64,000 nucleotides of DNA from Euwallacea fornicatus (lineage: Eukaryota; Arthropoda; Insecta; Coleoptera; Curculionidae), in the NCBI RefSeq assembly GCF_040115645.1, contig NC_089573.1, positions 1 to 64,000 on the forward strand, read 5' to 3'. Under the pieces are notes generated by a model that worked only from the letters and a program-made list of their open reading frames with translations, was not told the DNA's origin and searched no databases. The position numbers and the translations under genes were made by a program. Positions 21,714-32,900 of this stretch are shown piece after piece (position 1 is the first letter of the stretch; each line of letters opens with the position of its first letter).

Positions 21714-22418
21714 CTTCAACACCCCCTCATTACCCCCTTTGTACCCTCTCTCATTCACCTTCTTGTTAAACTTTTACCTGTAAATCGATTATTTTACATT
21801 AACAAATTCCATTAAACCAGTGCTAAATAAAGTTTCAATTATTAACAAAGTAATTTTAGTTTTAAAACTTCAAAATCATATTCATTCGTATGTATCCCTG
21901 TGTAATGAGTTTGAAGCACTTATCGCTTTAAAAAAACGGAAACGAAATATATTGAGGAATCTATCTTTCCCCAATGGCAAATTAAACTTTCTAATACCAA
22001 ACACATCTCGTATAAATAAAGTAAACGTTTGTTATAACGAAAGAAGGTGAAAATTATAAAATTATTGCAATTTTCGGAGAGAGACAAAAATGGCAACGTC
22101 GCCGCCACAGCGGATACGAAGCGAGGTAACGACGATTCATAGGAAGAATTCCCCGAATGGAATGTTTAAGTGTTTATTATTCACCTATGATGGATTTCTT
22201 TAAATGGCAATTTTTAAAGAAAACCATTTGATGTTCTGAAAATAATTATATGTATATTAATTAACACTGTTTCTTTATCTATGACTGTTATTTTTTATGC
22301 CACTATTTAAAATGTGTTGTTATGTTACAATTTTCAATTATTAAACTACCTACAAAAGGTTGGTGGATTATTTCAAAGACACGTTGTGGTAGCCACATAA
22401 ATGAGAACCGTGATAAAG

Positions 22419-22600
22419 ATGTATCAACTAATTTACTATAATGGAAATTTAAACAAAAATTATTGTAATTTTGCTAAATTAAATATTGGTGATGCAATGT
22501 GCCTTCGTTCATACAATGTAACTTGGTGATACAATGTATGAACTGATTTACTATAAGGGAAATTTAAACAAAAATTATTGTAATTTTGCTAAAATAAATA
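22419..22600. repeat. Tandem direct repeat, period about 115 bp, two copies
   Basis: The sequence from atgtatcaact (22419) through ttgctaaattaaata recurs from atgtatgaact (22534) through ttgctaaaataaata, with few differences. It is AT-rich and non-coding. Confidence 0.75.
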
Positions 22601-22796
22601 GTCCCTTCCGATAAACATTTCTCACATTGTTAATAAAACAATACCCTAAGATGAAATAAGCAAATTTCTCCAAATAAATGCTAAATATATGAGAACCTTT
22701 GAATGTATAGGAGTGGTTGCTTTCGAAAGAGCCAAAATTGACAAATGATTAGGGCTTAAACCACCACAAAGGCAGGCGCGCCCCATTCACACTTTA

Positions 22797-23510
22797 AACG
22801 CAAGAAAGTCCAATTTTACTTATTCTAAATTGCAAGTAAAAATGACAGACAAAAGTTGACTGTACCTACCTTGGTGAAGACCGTGGAACCGTGGAAAAGC
22901 CCTACTTTCTCAACCATCCCAGAAATTGAGGATCCAACCGATGCTATATCTCGAAGACTCTGAAGGATGATGGTAGTTGTTTGCTGTGGTGGGTAGTGGA
23001 ATTCTTTTCGCTTCGCCGGGGTGGAACGCTTCGGTTTCTGTACTAAAACAAGAGGAATAGTTTTGGGTAATTTCCAATTGCAGGAGCACAAATCGATGAA
23101 TATAATGTGGTCCTCTATGAAAGAAATGCTACTTTGGGACAATGTCAACGATAAGTTTTGATTGCGTTTGAAGGAGGGGAAATTTTATTATTAGTTCTCA
23201 TATTTCGGGAATAGAGGAGCCTATATTTTGCAAAACAGGACTTTTTGAAAGATCCTCTAGGAACGGGCTTCCTTTTTTTTCTTACCTCTTCTTTCTTGGT
23301 TCCGTAGATGGTCTTTCAATCCACAGGGATGTTACCTTTTCTTATTTATTGCTTCTCAATTTTAAATGAGATTATATTTCTATTTCAAATTTAAAATTTT
23401 AAGTTAATTCCCACTTTTCTGTTAATGAAAACACAAAACGAACTTTCGCGGTTCGATTGTTGACAAGGAATGTCTTAATTGTCATTCGATATGTTCTAGT
23501 GTGTTTAGTG
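22797..23510. repeat. Segmental duplication, copy 1
   Basis: About 700 bp, starting acgcaagaaagtccaatttt, recurs at 24830-25530 with moderate divergence. The last part of the unit preceding it (ctttcgaaagagccaaaattgac, about 22720) also has counterparts before copy 2 and at about 25790. This indicates a decayed tandem array of about 1-2 kb units. It contains the exon-like segment at 22870-23042. Confidence 0.75.
22870..23042 (-). pseudogene. Exon-like segment with splice signals
   Basis: On the minus strand a 173-nt open segment is bounded by an acceptor (cttgttttag) and a strong donor (CCAAG|GTAGGT). It encodes VQKPKRSTPAKRKEF...SISGMVEKVGLFHG...FTKV, a basic then hydrophobic stretch I do not recognise. 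The duplicate (24903-25067) keeps both splice sites but has a TGA codon and an 8-bp deletion. No companion exons were found nearby, so it is probably an orphan exon from a duplicated gene fragment. Confidence 0.35.
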
Positions 23511-23670
23511 GTGTAGTTCATAGGTTTTTTTTCCAAGTCAATCCTTCCGTATGCCTGTTTTTGGGGTGATGGGGGATGGTTTTGAAGGGGCGCAGGCCGT
23601 CTTAAATGCGCCTCCTACGCCTATGGGTATGCAGGTGATAAAAAAAGGGGTGAAAATTCACGTGGGGAAA

Positions 23671-24100
23671 AATGTAATTGGGCGGGGAAGAAATCTGTAA
23701 AAGGTTCTTCCCCTGGACGGTAGATGGCGCGAGCAGAACAAGGAAGGGAACTGTAATTTGGATGGGAAGAAATCTGTAAAAGGTTCTGCCCCTGGACGGT
23801 AGATGGCGCATGTGGAACAAGGAAACTGTAATTTGAATGGGAAGAAATCCGTAAAAGGTTCTTCCCCTGGACGGTAGATGGCGCATGTAGAACAAGGAAA
23901 CTGTAATTTGAATGGGAAGAAATCCGTAAAAGGTTCTTCCCCTGGACGGTAGATGGCGCATGGAGAACAAGGGAACTGTAATTTTGATGGGAAGAAATCT
24001 GTAAAAGACTCTGCCTCTAGACGGTAGATGGCGGGTGTGGAATAAGGAAGGAAACTGTAATTTGGTTGAAGAAAAAATCGAAGTTCATAGATGGCGCCAC
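23671..24100. repeat. 75-bp minisatellite, about 5.7 copies
   Basis: The units run ctgtaattTGaatgggaaga...ctggacggtagatggcgcatg...gaacaaggaa. Copies 2-5 are spaced 75 bp apart; the first is about 79 bp and the last is partial. Each carries TAGATGGCGC or a close variant at 23721, 23800, 23875, 23950, 24025 (damaged) and 24088. The repetitive minus-strand ORF over it (MRHLPSRGRTFYGFLPIQI repeated) is a by-product of the unit being open in one frame. It sits inside copy 1 of the duplicated block and is missing from copy 2. Confidence 0.9.
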
Positions 24101-24829
24101 AGATGAAAAAAAAATCAATAACTCTTAGATAAAGGAAAAATATTCGTTGTTCGTTTTAGAAATGAAACAAACTACCCAACATAAAAATTTAATATATTCT
24201 TAAAATAACCGATGACGAGAAATCGCTAGAAATTCAAATGGCAATGGGTTATTGTTTTCTTTCTTACCTTCTCCTAGTTAAGAAAATTATATTCTCTCCG
24301 TCGACGACTGGGACGAGATTAACGATTTTCAATTGTAATTAATGACAAAACGTTTTCATTTTAAAACGTACATTTTAAATATAAAGTTCTACGTTTCGGT
24401 TTAGAATGTGCTATTTGGTAAATTATAATATTGTCATCGCCTAAATAAACTTTATACCACCGGTAAGGACTCGACAAATATTGTTATTTGAAAAATACAG
24501 ACAAATCGATCGGAAAAGAAGTCGGAGTTTTGACGAAAAAAGGATCGTGTAGAATTTATTACGTTCTGATTGTCATTGAAATTTGTAATGATGACGACGA
24601 CAAAGCCGCTGTCCACCTTACCGTCGTGTCACTATCTTTCCCGAACAAAACCTACTCCGCCAATTGTCAAGATTTCGTGATTATTATTAATAACGCGTTT
24701 GTGCTTAATGTACTCTACACTTACACAAAAAAACAAATGTTAGAAACCGCTAGAGTTCCCTACGTAAGAACCAATATTTACAAATGGTTTTGGCTCCTCA
24801 AACCGGGGATGCTCACGGTTGACGCTTGA

Positions 24830-25530
24830 AACGCAAGAAAGTACAATTTTACTTATTCTAAATTGCAATTGAAAATGATAGACCAAAGCTGACTGTACCT
24901 ACCTTGGTGAAGGCTGTGGAAAAGCCCTACTTTCTTAAACATCCCAGAAATTGAGGACCCAACCGATGCTATATCTCAAAGACTCTGAAGGATAATGATA
25001 GTTGCTTGCTGTGGTGGGTAGTAGAATTCTTTTCGCTTCGTCGGCGTGGAACACTTCAGTTTCTGTACTAAAAACACAGGAATAGTTTTGGGTAATTTCC
25101 AATTGCAGGGGCACAGTCGATGAAAATAATGTGGTCTTCTACGAAAGGTCTTTTACTTTAGTACAACATCAGTGATAAGTTTTGATTGCGTTGGGAGGAA
25201 GGGAAATTTTATTATTAGTTCCCATATTTTGGGAATAGGGGACCTATATTTTGCAAAACAGGACTCATTGGAAGATCCTCTAGGAATTAGTTTTCTTTTT
25301 TCTTACCTCCTCTTTCTTGGTTCCACAGATATTCTTTTAATCCACCGGGATGATACTCTTTTTTATTTTTTGCTTCTCAGTTTTAAATGAGATTATATTT
25401 TTATTTCAAATCTAAAACTTTAAGTAAATTTCAACTTTTCTGTTAATAAAAACAAATGATGAATTTTTGCGATCCGATTACTGACACGCGAGAGTCATAA
25501 TTGTCATTCGACATTTTCGAATAGTTACCG
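24830..25530. repeat. Segmental duplication, copy 2
   Basis: Diverged copy of 22797-23510. The stretch after it (about 25580-25860) matches about 24100-24235 and 24655-24835, again lacking the minisatellite, so the array has at least a second partial period of about 1 kb. Confidence 0.75.
24903..25067 (-). pseudogene. Broken duplicate of the exon-like segment
   Basis: Homologous to 22870-23042, with the same acceptor and donor positions. It is 165 nt instead of 173 (an 8-bp deletion removes one of two gttccacg copies), and an in-frame TGA replaces the CGA codon in ...LQSLRDIAS.... It is not translatable as an exon in the original frame. Confidence 0.4.
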
Positions 25531-25860
25531 TGAAAACAACTCTGGTAGTGTTCACAAAAGGCGCTACTCACGTAAAATCAACAACTCTTAAAGAAAAATA
25601 AGAAAAATATTCGTTGTTCGATTTAATAATAAAACAAACTTCCAAAAGTAAAAAAACTCTTAAAATTACCGATGACGATATTCTGGAAATTTTTAAGTAT
25701 TCGTAATTGTTATTGATTAATAACACGCTTGTGCATAATGTAGTCTAGACTCAAAACAGAAACATCTTAGAAGCCGCTAAAGTTGCCCTCGAAAGAGCCA
25801 ATGATTACAAATGATTTTGGCTCTTCAAACCGAAGGCGCTCGCGGTTGACGCTTGAAATT

Positions 25861-26560
25861 CGAGAAAATCGTATTTTACATTTTACTTCCCTAAATTTCG
25901 ATTGAAAACCTTAGACCTATGTTGATTGTACATACTTCAGTTTTGGCTCAGTTGAAAAGGGTGGGATCGCAATTTCTTCCAACGATCGCTTTCGGAAAAA
26001 TTCAAGACGAGAATTAAATCTCGAAAAAGAAGGCCGAGGTTTTTCGAGAACGGTACTCTGTTATAATATAGCATTTTTTACGGTATTAAATGCATCACGT
26101 TTGTAATTACTAAAAATACGGTAATGGTGAAATTTAGAGCAACTTTTTCCAATTAATTATTATTTTTTGATGTGAATAATCTGTAAATTTTAAATATTTC
26201 TACAGGATAGTAATATGCACAGTACAACACATATGCATATGTATATTTAAAGTTACTATTATCTATTTAGAACGAATTTAAGAAATGTTCCTATAAAACC
26301 ATAGTTGTTATGGATGATGAGTATTTCTTTCGATTGGCAAAATTGCAATATTACACGTCAGACAAAATTTTTCATTTAATATCTGAATCATGTAAATGAA
26401 TCAATTCGTCATATTTACCATACAAACCAGGCGTTTGTTCAAAAGCGCAAATCAGTGGGTGTAAATGGTCCCAATATATTCAGTGTAAGACAAGTTGCTG
26501 CTGATGTAAATGAGCTCAACTGTGTAAAATATGTATTTCTGGCGCCATCTGCCATTGCAT
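25861..26560. other. AT-rich intergenic DNA, nothing identified
   Basis: There is no ORF of note. It includes a short palindromic TA/CA run at about 26221-26245 and an inverted CTCF-like core (ggcgccatct) at 26541. Confidence 0.5.
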
Positions 26561-26611
26561 GCACACATGCAAACCCATGAGTGTTAACTTTTCATTCGTT
26601 CTCGCGAGTGC
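26541..26611 (+). promoter_or_regulatory. Candidate 5' region of the phospholipase gene
   Basis: A short GC-richer stretch contains ggcgccatct, the inverted repeat ttgcatg-caca-catgcaa (26555-26572), and ttctcgcgagtgccag|gtaatg. The last could be a non-coding first exon ending in a donor at 26611. A matching acceptor (aaaaag|tatgag) precedes the first coding ATG at 26951. TCTCGCGAG is a motif of housekeeping promoters in other animals. The assignment is inferred from position. Confidence 0.3.
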
Positions 26612-26950
26612 CAGGTAATGCATAGCTTTGATTTTACTTTTTTTCAATGTCAGTACTATTAGTAAATTATTTGATCAATTTGTTAAATTATGGGTCTTAA
26701 ATTAAATCGTTATGTATTTTTATTGGTACATAAATTGTGCATTCATCGCAGTTAATGATGTCAACATTTAAAAGGAAAAACGCATGAAGAAAAGTTGACA
26801 ACGTCCATTATTTTCAGACACATCATTATATTTTTTCCATTCATCGTCAGATGGAGTCACTACTAGTGTCAAATCAATCAAATTGTTCCAGCTGTTAACC
26901 CATAAATCTCATAATAATAAATAATTTTTTTGTATTTTTCTTTAAAAAGT

Positions 26951-29900
26951 ATGAGTGACTCTAAAAAGTTTGTAAAAAACACTCTTTTTAGCCCCTCAGT
27001 GACTGGCAGTACTTACGAAGATATTTCGCAAAATGCTATTTTGCTTCCAGCGATGGAAAAACCACTCCAACCTGTCTTGAATTTATCATCTGGTATGTTA
27101 ATTCTACATAATTTATTTTTAATCAGTTTTAAGTTTTAAAGCAACTATTTTATTAAATCTGAGGGTCTTATATAATTTTATTAATCTAAAATATATCTCT
27201 TGCTATCTTAATACTTAATAGTAATTCTACTGTAAACATTTGTAACCAATGTCAGTTTTGGTTTAAGCTTATTCAATTGCACAAAGGACCAAATTATTGT
27301 GAATTATTAGCGTGATGAAAGTCATAGTAAAATTTATTTGTTTATGCTCATCTATAACCTATGATGCAATATCCAAGAAGCACAATTGTTCCCATAGGTT
27401 ATGCTGCAAGGGCAGTAGTAGGCCTATTTACATTAAATTTTACTTAATTCAACATCCAACCCTAGATTTATGAAGAGTGGGACTTCAGTTTTCTGGCCTT
27501 CTGCCGGTATGATTTTACAGTTAATTGGTTGCTGCTCTTCCCAACTCAAACACCAAGAATTACAGGGTGACCTACCTATTCTCTGGTGTATTCGTCAAAT
27601 AAAATCATCCTCCTTGTGAAAACGGATTTTTTTTCTTCTAATTTTTTTCTCTCCTCTTCTTTATTGCTTTAAAAGCTAGTACACAGGATTTGCAGGGTTT
27701 GTAGCTTTTGTTGCCTCTCGAAGGCGCTACTTAGCGTAGTTTTAAATTTTAGTTCCAGTTAAATAACTTCAACCTGCAGAAACTCCTTACCGCCTAAGCA
27801 CCAATTGAATGAAAATGTGCAAGCGCCAAAATGGAAACCCCTACAGAGATATTACTTTTTAAATGAAGAACGAGAAATTCAAAATAAATTTTTTGAAAAT
27901 AAAAATAATGTTATAGTTATCTATAGGCAAGACGGTTTCTTGCCACAATTGCGTGTTTGCCGCATTGCAACATGCCATACTCGTGTGTTAAAAGTGATTC
28001 TATATAATTCTTATGTACACTTTTTTCTGTAACCATGGACGTAAGTAAAAAAAATCAAATTGAAAAACGTTTACCAGATCGGGATACCAAACTTAAGCGA
28101 AAAACTGGCACTATCTCATCATAATAGACCGTCGCCGTACTGTGTATGATCAATATGATGGACTTTTGATTTACGACTTGTGACGTATTCGGTGACTACT
28201 GTTCATGTGCGATTTAAGTTCAAACTTCCATCATGCAGCTTTGAATACAGTCCTGTCATTGTGCTTACTCGCAATTTGAAATGAATGAAACATTATTGCT
28301 TTATTGATAGGCAATAATACACTTAAATTTCCTTCATCTGATCTCATAGAGAGGAACATAAATGAGTTTCATTTTGAATAATTTTTAGACATAGATAATT
28401 AAGTAATAGATAATAGATAAGCAATAAAATAAGTCAAGAAAGTTATATTATTGGTAATGAGGTTGGTAAACTTAGAGCCCTAGATTATAGGTTACAGTTA
28501 TGCTTTAAAAACGCCATATAACATACATTATATCAAATAATTTAAATATTTAACATAGAAACTATCTCATAAGAACACAAATATAACATACCTATTATTA
28601 TACATTTTAATTTTGAAAACAATTTTAAATAGAATACATTGTTAATTCTATGCCAAAGATTTTTCCTTAGTATCACTACTGTTGGTATTAGAAGTAGGAT
28701 AATCAATTGCGAAACTATTCCACAAATTTAACCGATTTTGTTCGATAATAATGCCCTGGATTAATTGTCAAATTCCACCTCCTCTGTATGTGGGCAAATC
28801 ATATGATTCTTTTGTCCTATATTTTCGAACTAATACTATAGTAATCGCAGCGACCAAAATTATAAAAAGTAATATTCCCAGTACTATTGCAGAAATTAGA
28901 CCTGGGCTCAATAGGGTCTCTGCAAAAATGTTTCTATAAGAGTCAATATTTGATATTATTATGTTACTTACTGTATGCATTTACAGAATAGTTGCTTCTA
29001 TTATGTAGCCTGTCTACAGCAGAAATGCGCAGGTCCGGATTACAGCAAGAGTCACTGTAGTGACCAGAAATATAATCTTTTGTTCCAGAGATATAACCGT
29101 AAGGAAAATAAAGTCCTATGGGGTACGTGTTTAATTGCAATAAACCTAAACAAAGAAATAAAATTTACTACATGAAGGGGTTGTTGTATTAATTTACCAG
29201 AGTCAACGTCACGAGCAGTGATTTCAATCGTCCAGGTACCTTTACTGCATTGGGCAAATATGACTTCAGTACAGTCACTGGTATATTTGTAATTTAATTC
29301 TGGTGGCGTTTGGTCTATTATTTGTGATCCCACATCCACTAATACCTTTTTTCGAATTACCTGGGAGCTAGTTTTCACTGAAAATGTGATTTCGTCTTGA
29401 TAAGTGCCCGATTTAGAGTTCAGGTAGAGTGTTACTACGGTGCTTTCCTGGGGCTCTAGATATCTCCTAACACGAGTTTTGATTTGACTTTGTAACGAGT
29501 AAGATGTGAATTAAAGGCAATTACCTTAAAATTGATAAACGGTACAAAATATATTTTGAGTCGCTGCAAGAGAAAGTAACAAGTTGAGCAGTGGTTCCAA
29601 GATTGGCTATTACAAAATATACTTCAGCGATTTTGCTAAAAGAGGGCAAAACCAGCTCGGAGCCTACTCCTACATCCACCGTTATAGTTTGTATGGGATA
29701 AATGTCACTTTTCCCAAAGAGATAACTTAAACGTTGAAAGACGTTACCTAAAAAGATTAACACAAAAACTGAAAAGCGTAGAACATTTCCCAGGGAGCAA
29801 TGTTAAATTGATTTATTAATACAGATCCGGCATATACCAGATGAACAAACAATCATCATTTTGATACCCCCGTGAGGTTTCTATATCCTAGAATTAGGAA

Positions 29901-32900
29901 TTTGACCCTTCATGTTTCTATTTATCTGGTGGTTCAAAATATACGCCTACATTTTATTTTGTTTGGTATATTTTTTTTGTTGTCTATATTCTAAATTTGT
30001 ATAATATTTGTATTGATGTTTAAATACTTGCAAAGTCTAGAAAAATGCGTCCCAGTTAAAACCAATTTTTATACAAGTATTTTGAAATTGTCCGTTAAGT
30101 GTTTCACAAAAAAGTGGTAAATTGTCAAAAAATAAAGTAGTGGGTGTATTAAAATCTTTAACGCGTTGTGAATAAATATTTATTTTATTTTTCAAATTAA
30201 CTAATGTGGTTTTCAAAACACTCTAAAAATTTGTTTTAGCTGCGACACATTCTTCCGGACATATCAAGAAGTTATACATCATGGTAAATTTTCTGAAAAT
30301 TTGAAAAAAATGATTGAGTAACGATAATATAAAAAACTAAAATGTGGAATTTTTTTGGAACAATTGTATAGAATATTTTAAGAACGGTACCTTTAACATC
30401 TCTTCCTCTAATTAGAGCATAAAAAGGTTTGGACAGTTGCGGTTTATTGATAATCTCAATACTGTTAGCAACATTATTTTTTATCTCCGGCACGTTATCT
30501 CTGCTTTGTGTAACATACTTATTGTTGAATTTGTAGCTTACGTTGCTTAATACTGTCTCACCATTGCCATCCAACAAACTTACGTCGGTTATATCACTGA
30601 TATTACCGGTTACACCTAATTTCATCACATCCTCTGGAATGTTTATCCCTAAAAAACGCAATAACCCACTTTTATTGTGTGGGTCAATATAAAGGTGGTA
30701 TTTGTTTGCTGTGGTTAGGTCATATTATCTGCAGAACATTTTCATTGATCCTGATAGAAATGCATAAAACTTATTTTTAGTCAAGCGGTAAGCGGTCAAG
30801 GAAAGTGGACAGCTTATTCATTTGAAAATGTGGACGCGTTTCAACACACATATTTCGTAATAAAGTCTATAATATATAAATTTATCAGAATTAGACATGT
30901 AAGTAGTAAATAAACAGAACTAAGGCAGATTAACATTCGACTTTTCAAAATATAGAGAAAGGAGTTGGCACAAAGAGCAACAAGGTCGCGTATTTTTTTT
31001 TTATCGCTCAGTAGTTTACATCATTTATTCAGTGACGCATCTTTTATATCATCTGTACAAAGTCTGCCTGAATATATTTATTGTATTAATTAAATATTAG
31101 TGCTAGATAGAAATAGTTTAACCACAATTCTTCCTAAAACCGCTATTGTTACGTGCTGTGTTATATGTGTTACGTAGACGTAAGTTATCTTTTTACGATC
31201 AATTTCATGCGTGTTTTGTTCTTTACAGTTTCAAAATCGTGCCAATCTGCGGATTTATGTTCTTAATATTTGTCTATTGATAACGTACGTTTTACAGTAA
31301 ACAGCTACACCTTATCAAATAATATGAAGTTATTTCGGTCAAAGTGTCTTCATCGTACTGATAAACCAGTGGCAACAAGAAACAAAAGAGTCACTTGTGA
31401 TTTGATAAAACTTACCTTCTGAAAAACGAAAATGGGCAGCTATATTTGAAAAAGCAAACACCGTCATATTATAGGGTTCCAGTGAATTTTCCAAATGCAA
31501 GGTCCAAATTCCGATAAATGGTTTGATTGATGTAGAAAAATTTAAGTGCATTTCAAAAAATCCGTTAAAATTTTCAAATATCGATCCTTGAGAATATTTG
31601 ATGCTAATGGACTTTGTTTTATTCGAGAATGAGAATTTGTACTCTAAACATATTGGGTTACTTAAACTTCCTTTTAAATTTGATTGTTCATATTCTTACC
31701 GGTTGGAGATATTAATACTCCTTTCGTATGACTTGATGGTCTTATGTTTATATGAATCGCAGTTACTGCAGAATCAATGGGAAAAGATATAACGGTGTGA
31801 TTTTTTAAGTTTTTCTTAGAGAGTAGTATAGATACGTTGCTAGGTGTTGCATAGGCATGGTAGTTATAATCTTCAAACTCTGGTTTTTGATTAACAATCA
31901 ATTTTCTACCACCAGAATAGGACATGATGTTATGTAGGATACTGTTGGAAAAGTGCTGATTTTCATTTACAGTGTATACCTAAAAATATGAGCCACTCTG
32001 CCAAACTGTTTTTTTTTTATGAGATCCATAGTAGATTAAACACATTAATTAGTAGGTACTCACTTTAATATTTTTACTTAAAATTATGTTTAAAGCATTA
32101 TTTTCCAAATGCTTATCTTCATTCATATGAACACTGCTGAAAATAATAAGGGCACTATCCTTTGGCAGAACTTTAGCCGTTTGAAATAATGCAAATATTG
32201 GTAGTGATTGGTTGGGATTTGGGTGAGATCTACTTTGAGATGCCAAAGAGTTCAATGTATTATAGAATTCCTTTATGTTATTAAAGCTCTTTTCCCAGAT
32301 AGTTGAAACACCTGGATTTAAAAAAATAAATAAAATTTCAAATTTGTCACTGAAATTCATACCTGAGTTGTTAAAAGTTACAAGCCACAAGTCTGAGTTG
32401 TTGAAATTCCCTTTTTGAATCACTTCAAGAACATTTTTAAAATTTTGGTATGAGTCATCAATTAATAGGGCAATTGGGTTCCTGTGAATTATAGTATCCT
32501 TTATTAGCTGTTCATCATCAAGCAATTCGTAATTGTTAGGAGACTCAGCATTCCCATTATTTGATGCTACTGTATAACAAAACACCACCACAAACAGAAA
32601 ACCACCGTGAAACCACATATTTGCGACCTATCAAAAATTTAACTGATTGCTTCTAAAATTTCACAGGCTTTTTGTAGTGAAATATTACCACCAATGGGTT
32701 AGGTCGGATGTTTGCAAACCAAAAAATACCTATAACCGATACCATTGATAGGTTTTATTTTATCAGCAAGTGCAGTAATCAGTTAAAGTTTAACATTTTT
32801 ACATAAAATGCGATTTTTCATCAATAAAATTAAATAGGGCAAATGACCTTATAATTATTTTTCTTCCAGAACAAATTCTACAAAACACTCTTTCGAGTAA

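Noticed and set aside
23602..23970. 122-codon repetitive minus-strand ORF (MRHLPSRGRTFYGFL repeats)
   Set aside because: The repeat unit happens to be 75 bp, a multiple of three, so one frame stays open across the minisatellite; there is no start context or partner exon.
23671..24100. Possible CRISPR-like array
   Set aside because: Units are contiguous 75-bp repeats without unique spacers, in an animal genome; an ordinary minisatellite explains it.
24488..24829. 113-codon plus-strand ORF
   Set aside because: The homologous stretch at about 25680-25860 is full of stops and frameshifts, and no domain is recognisable.
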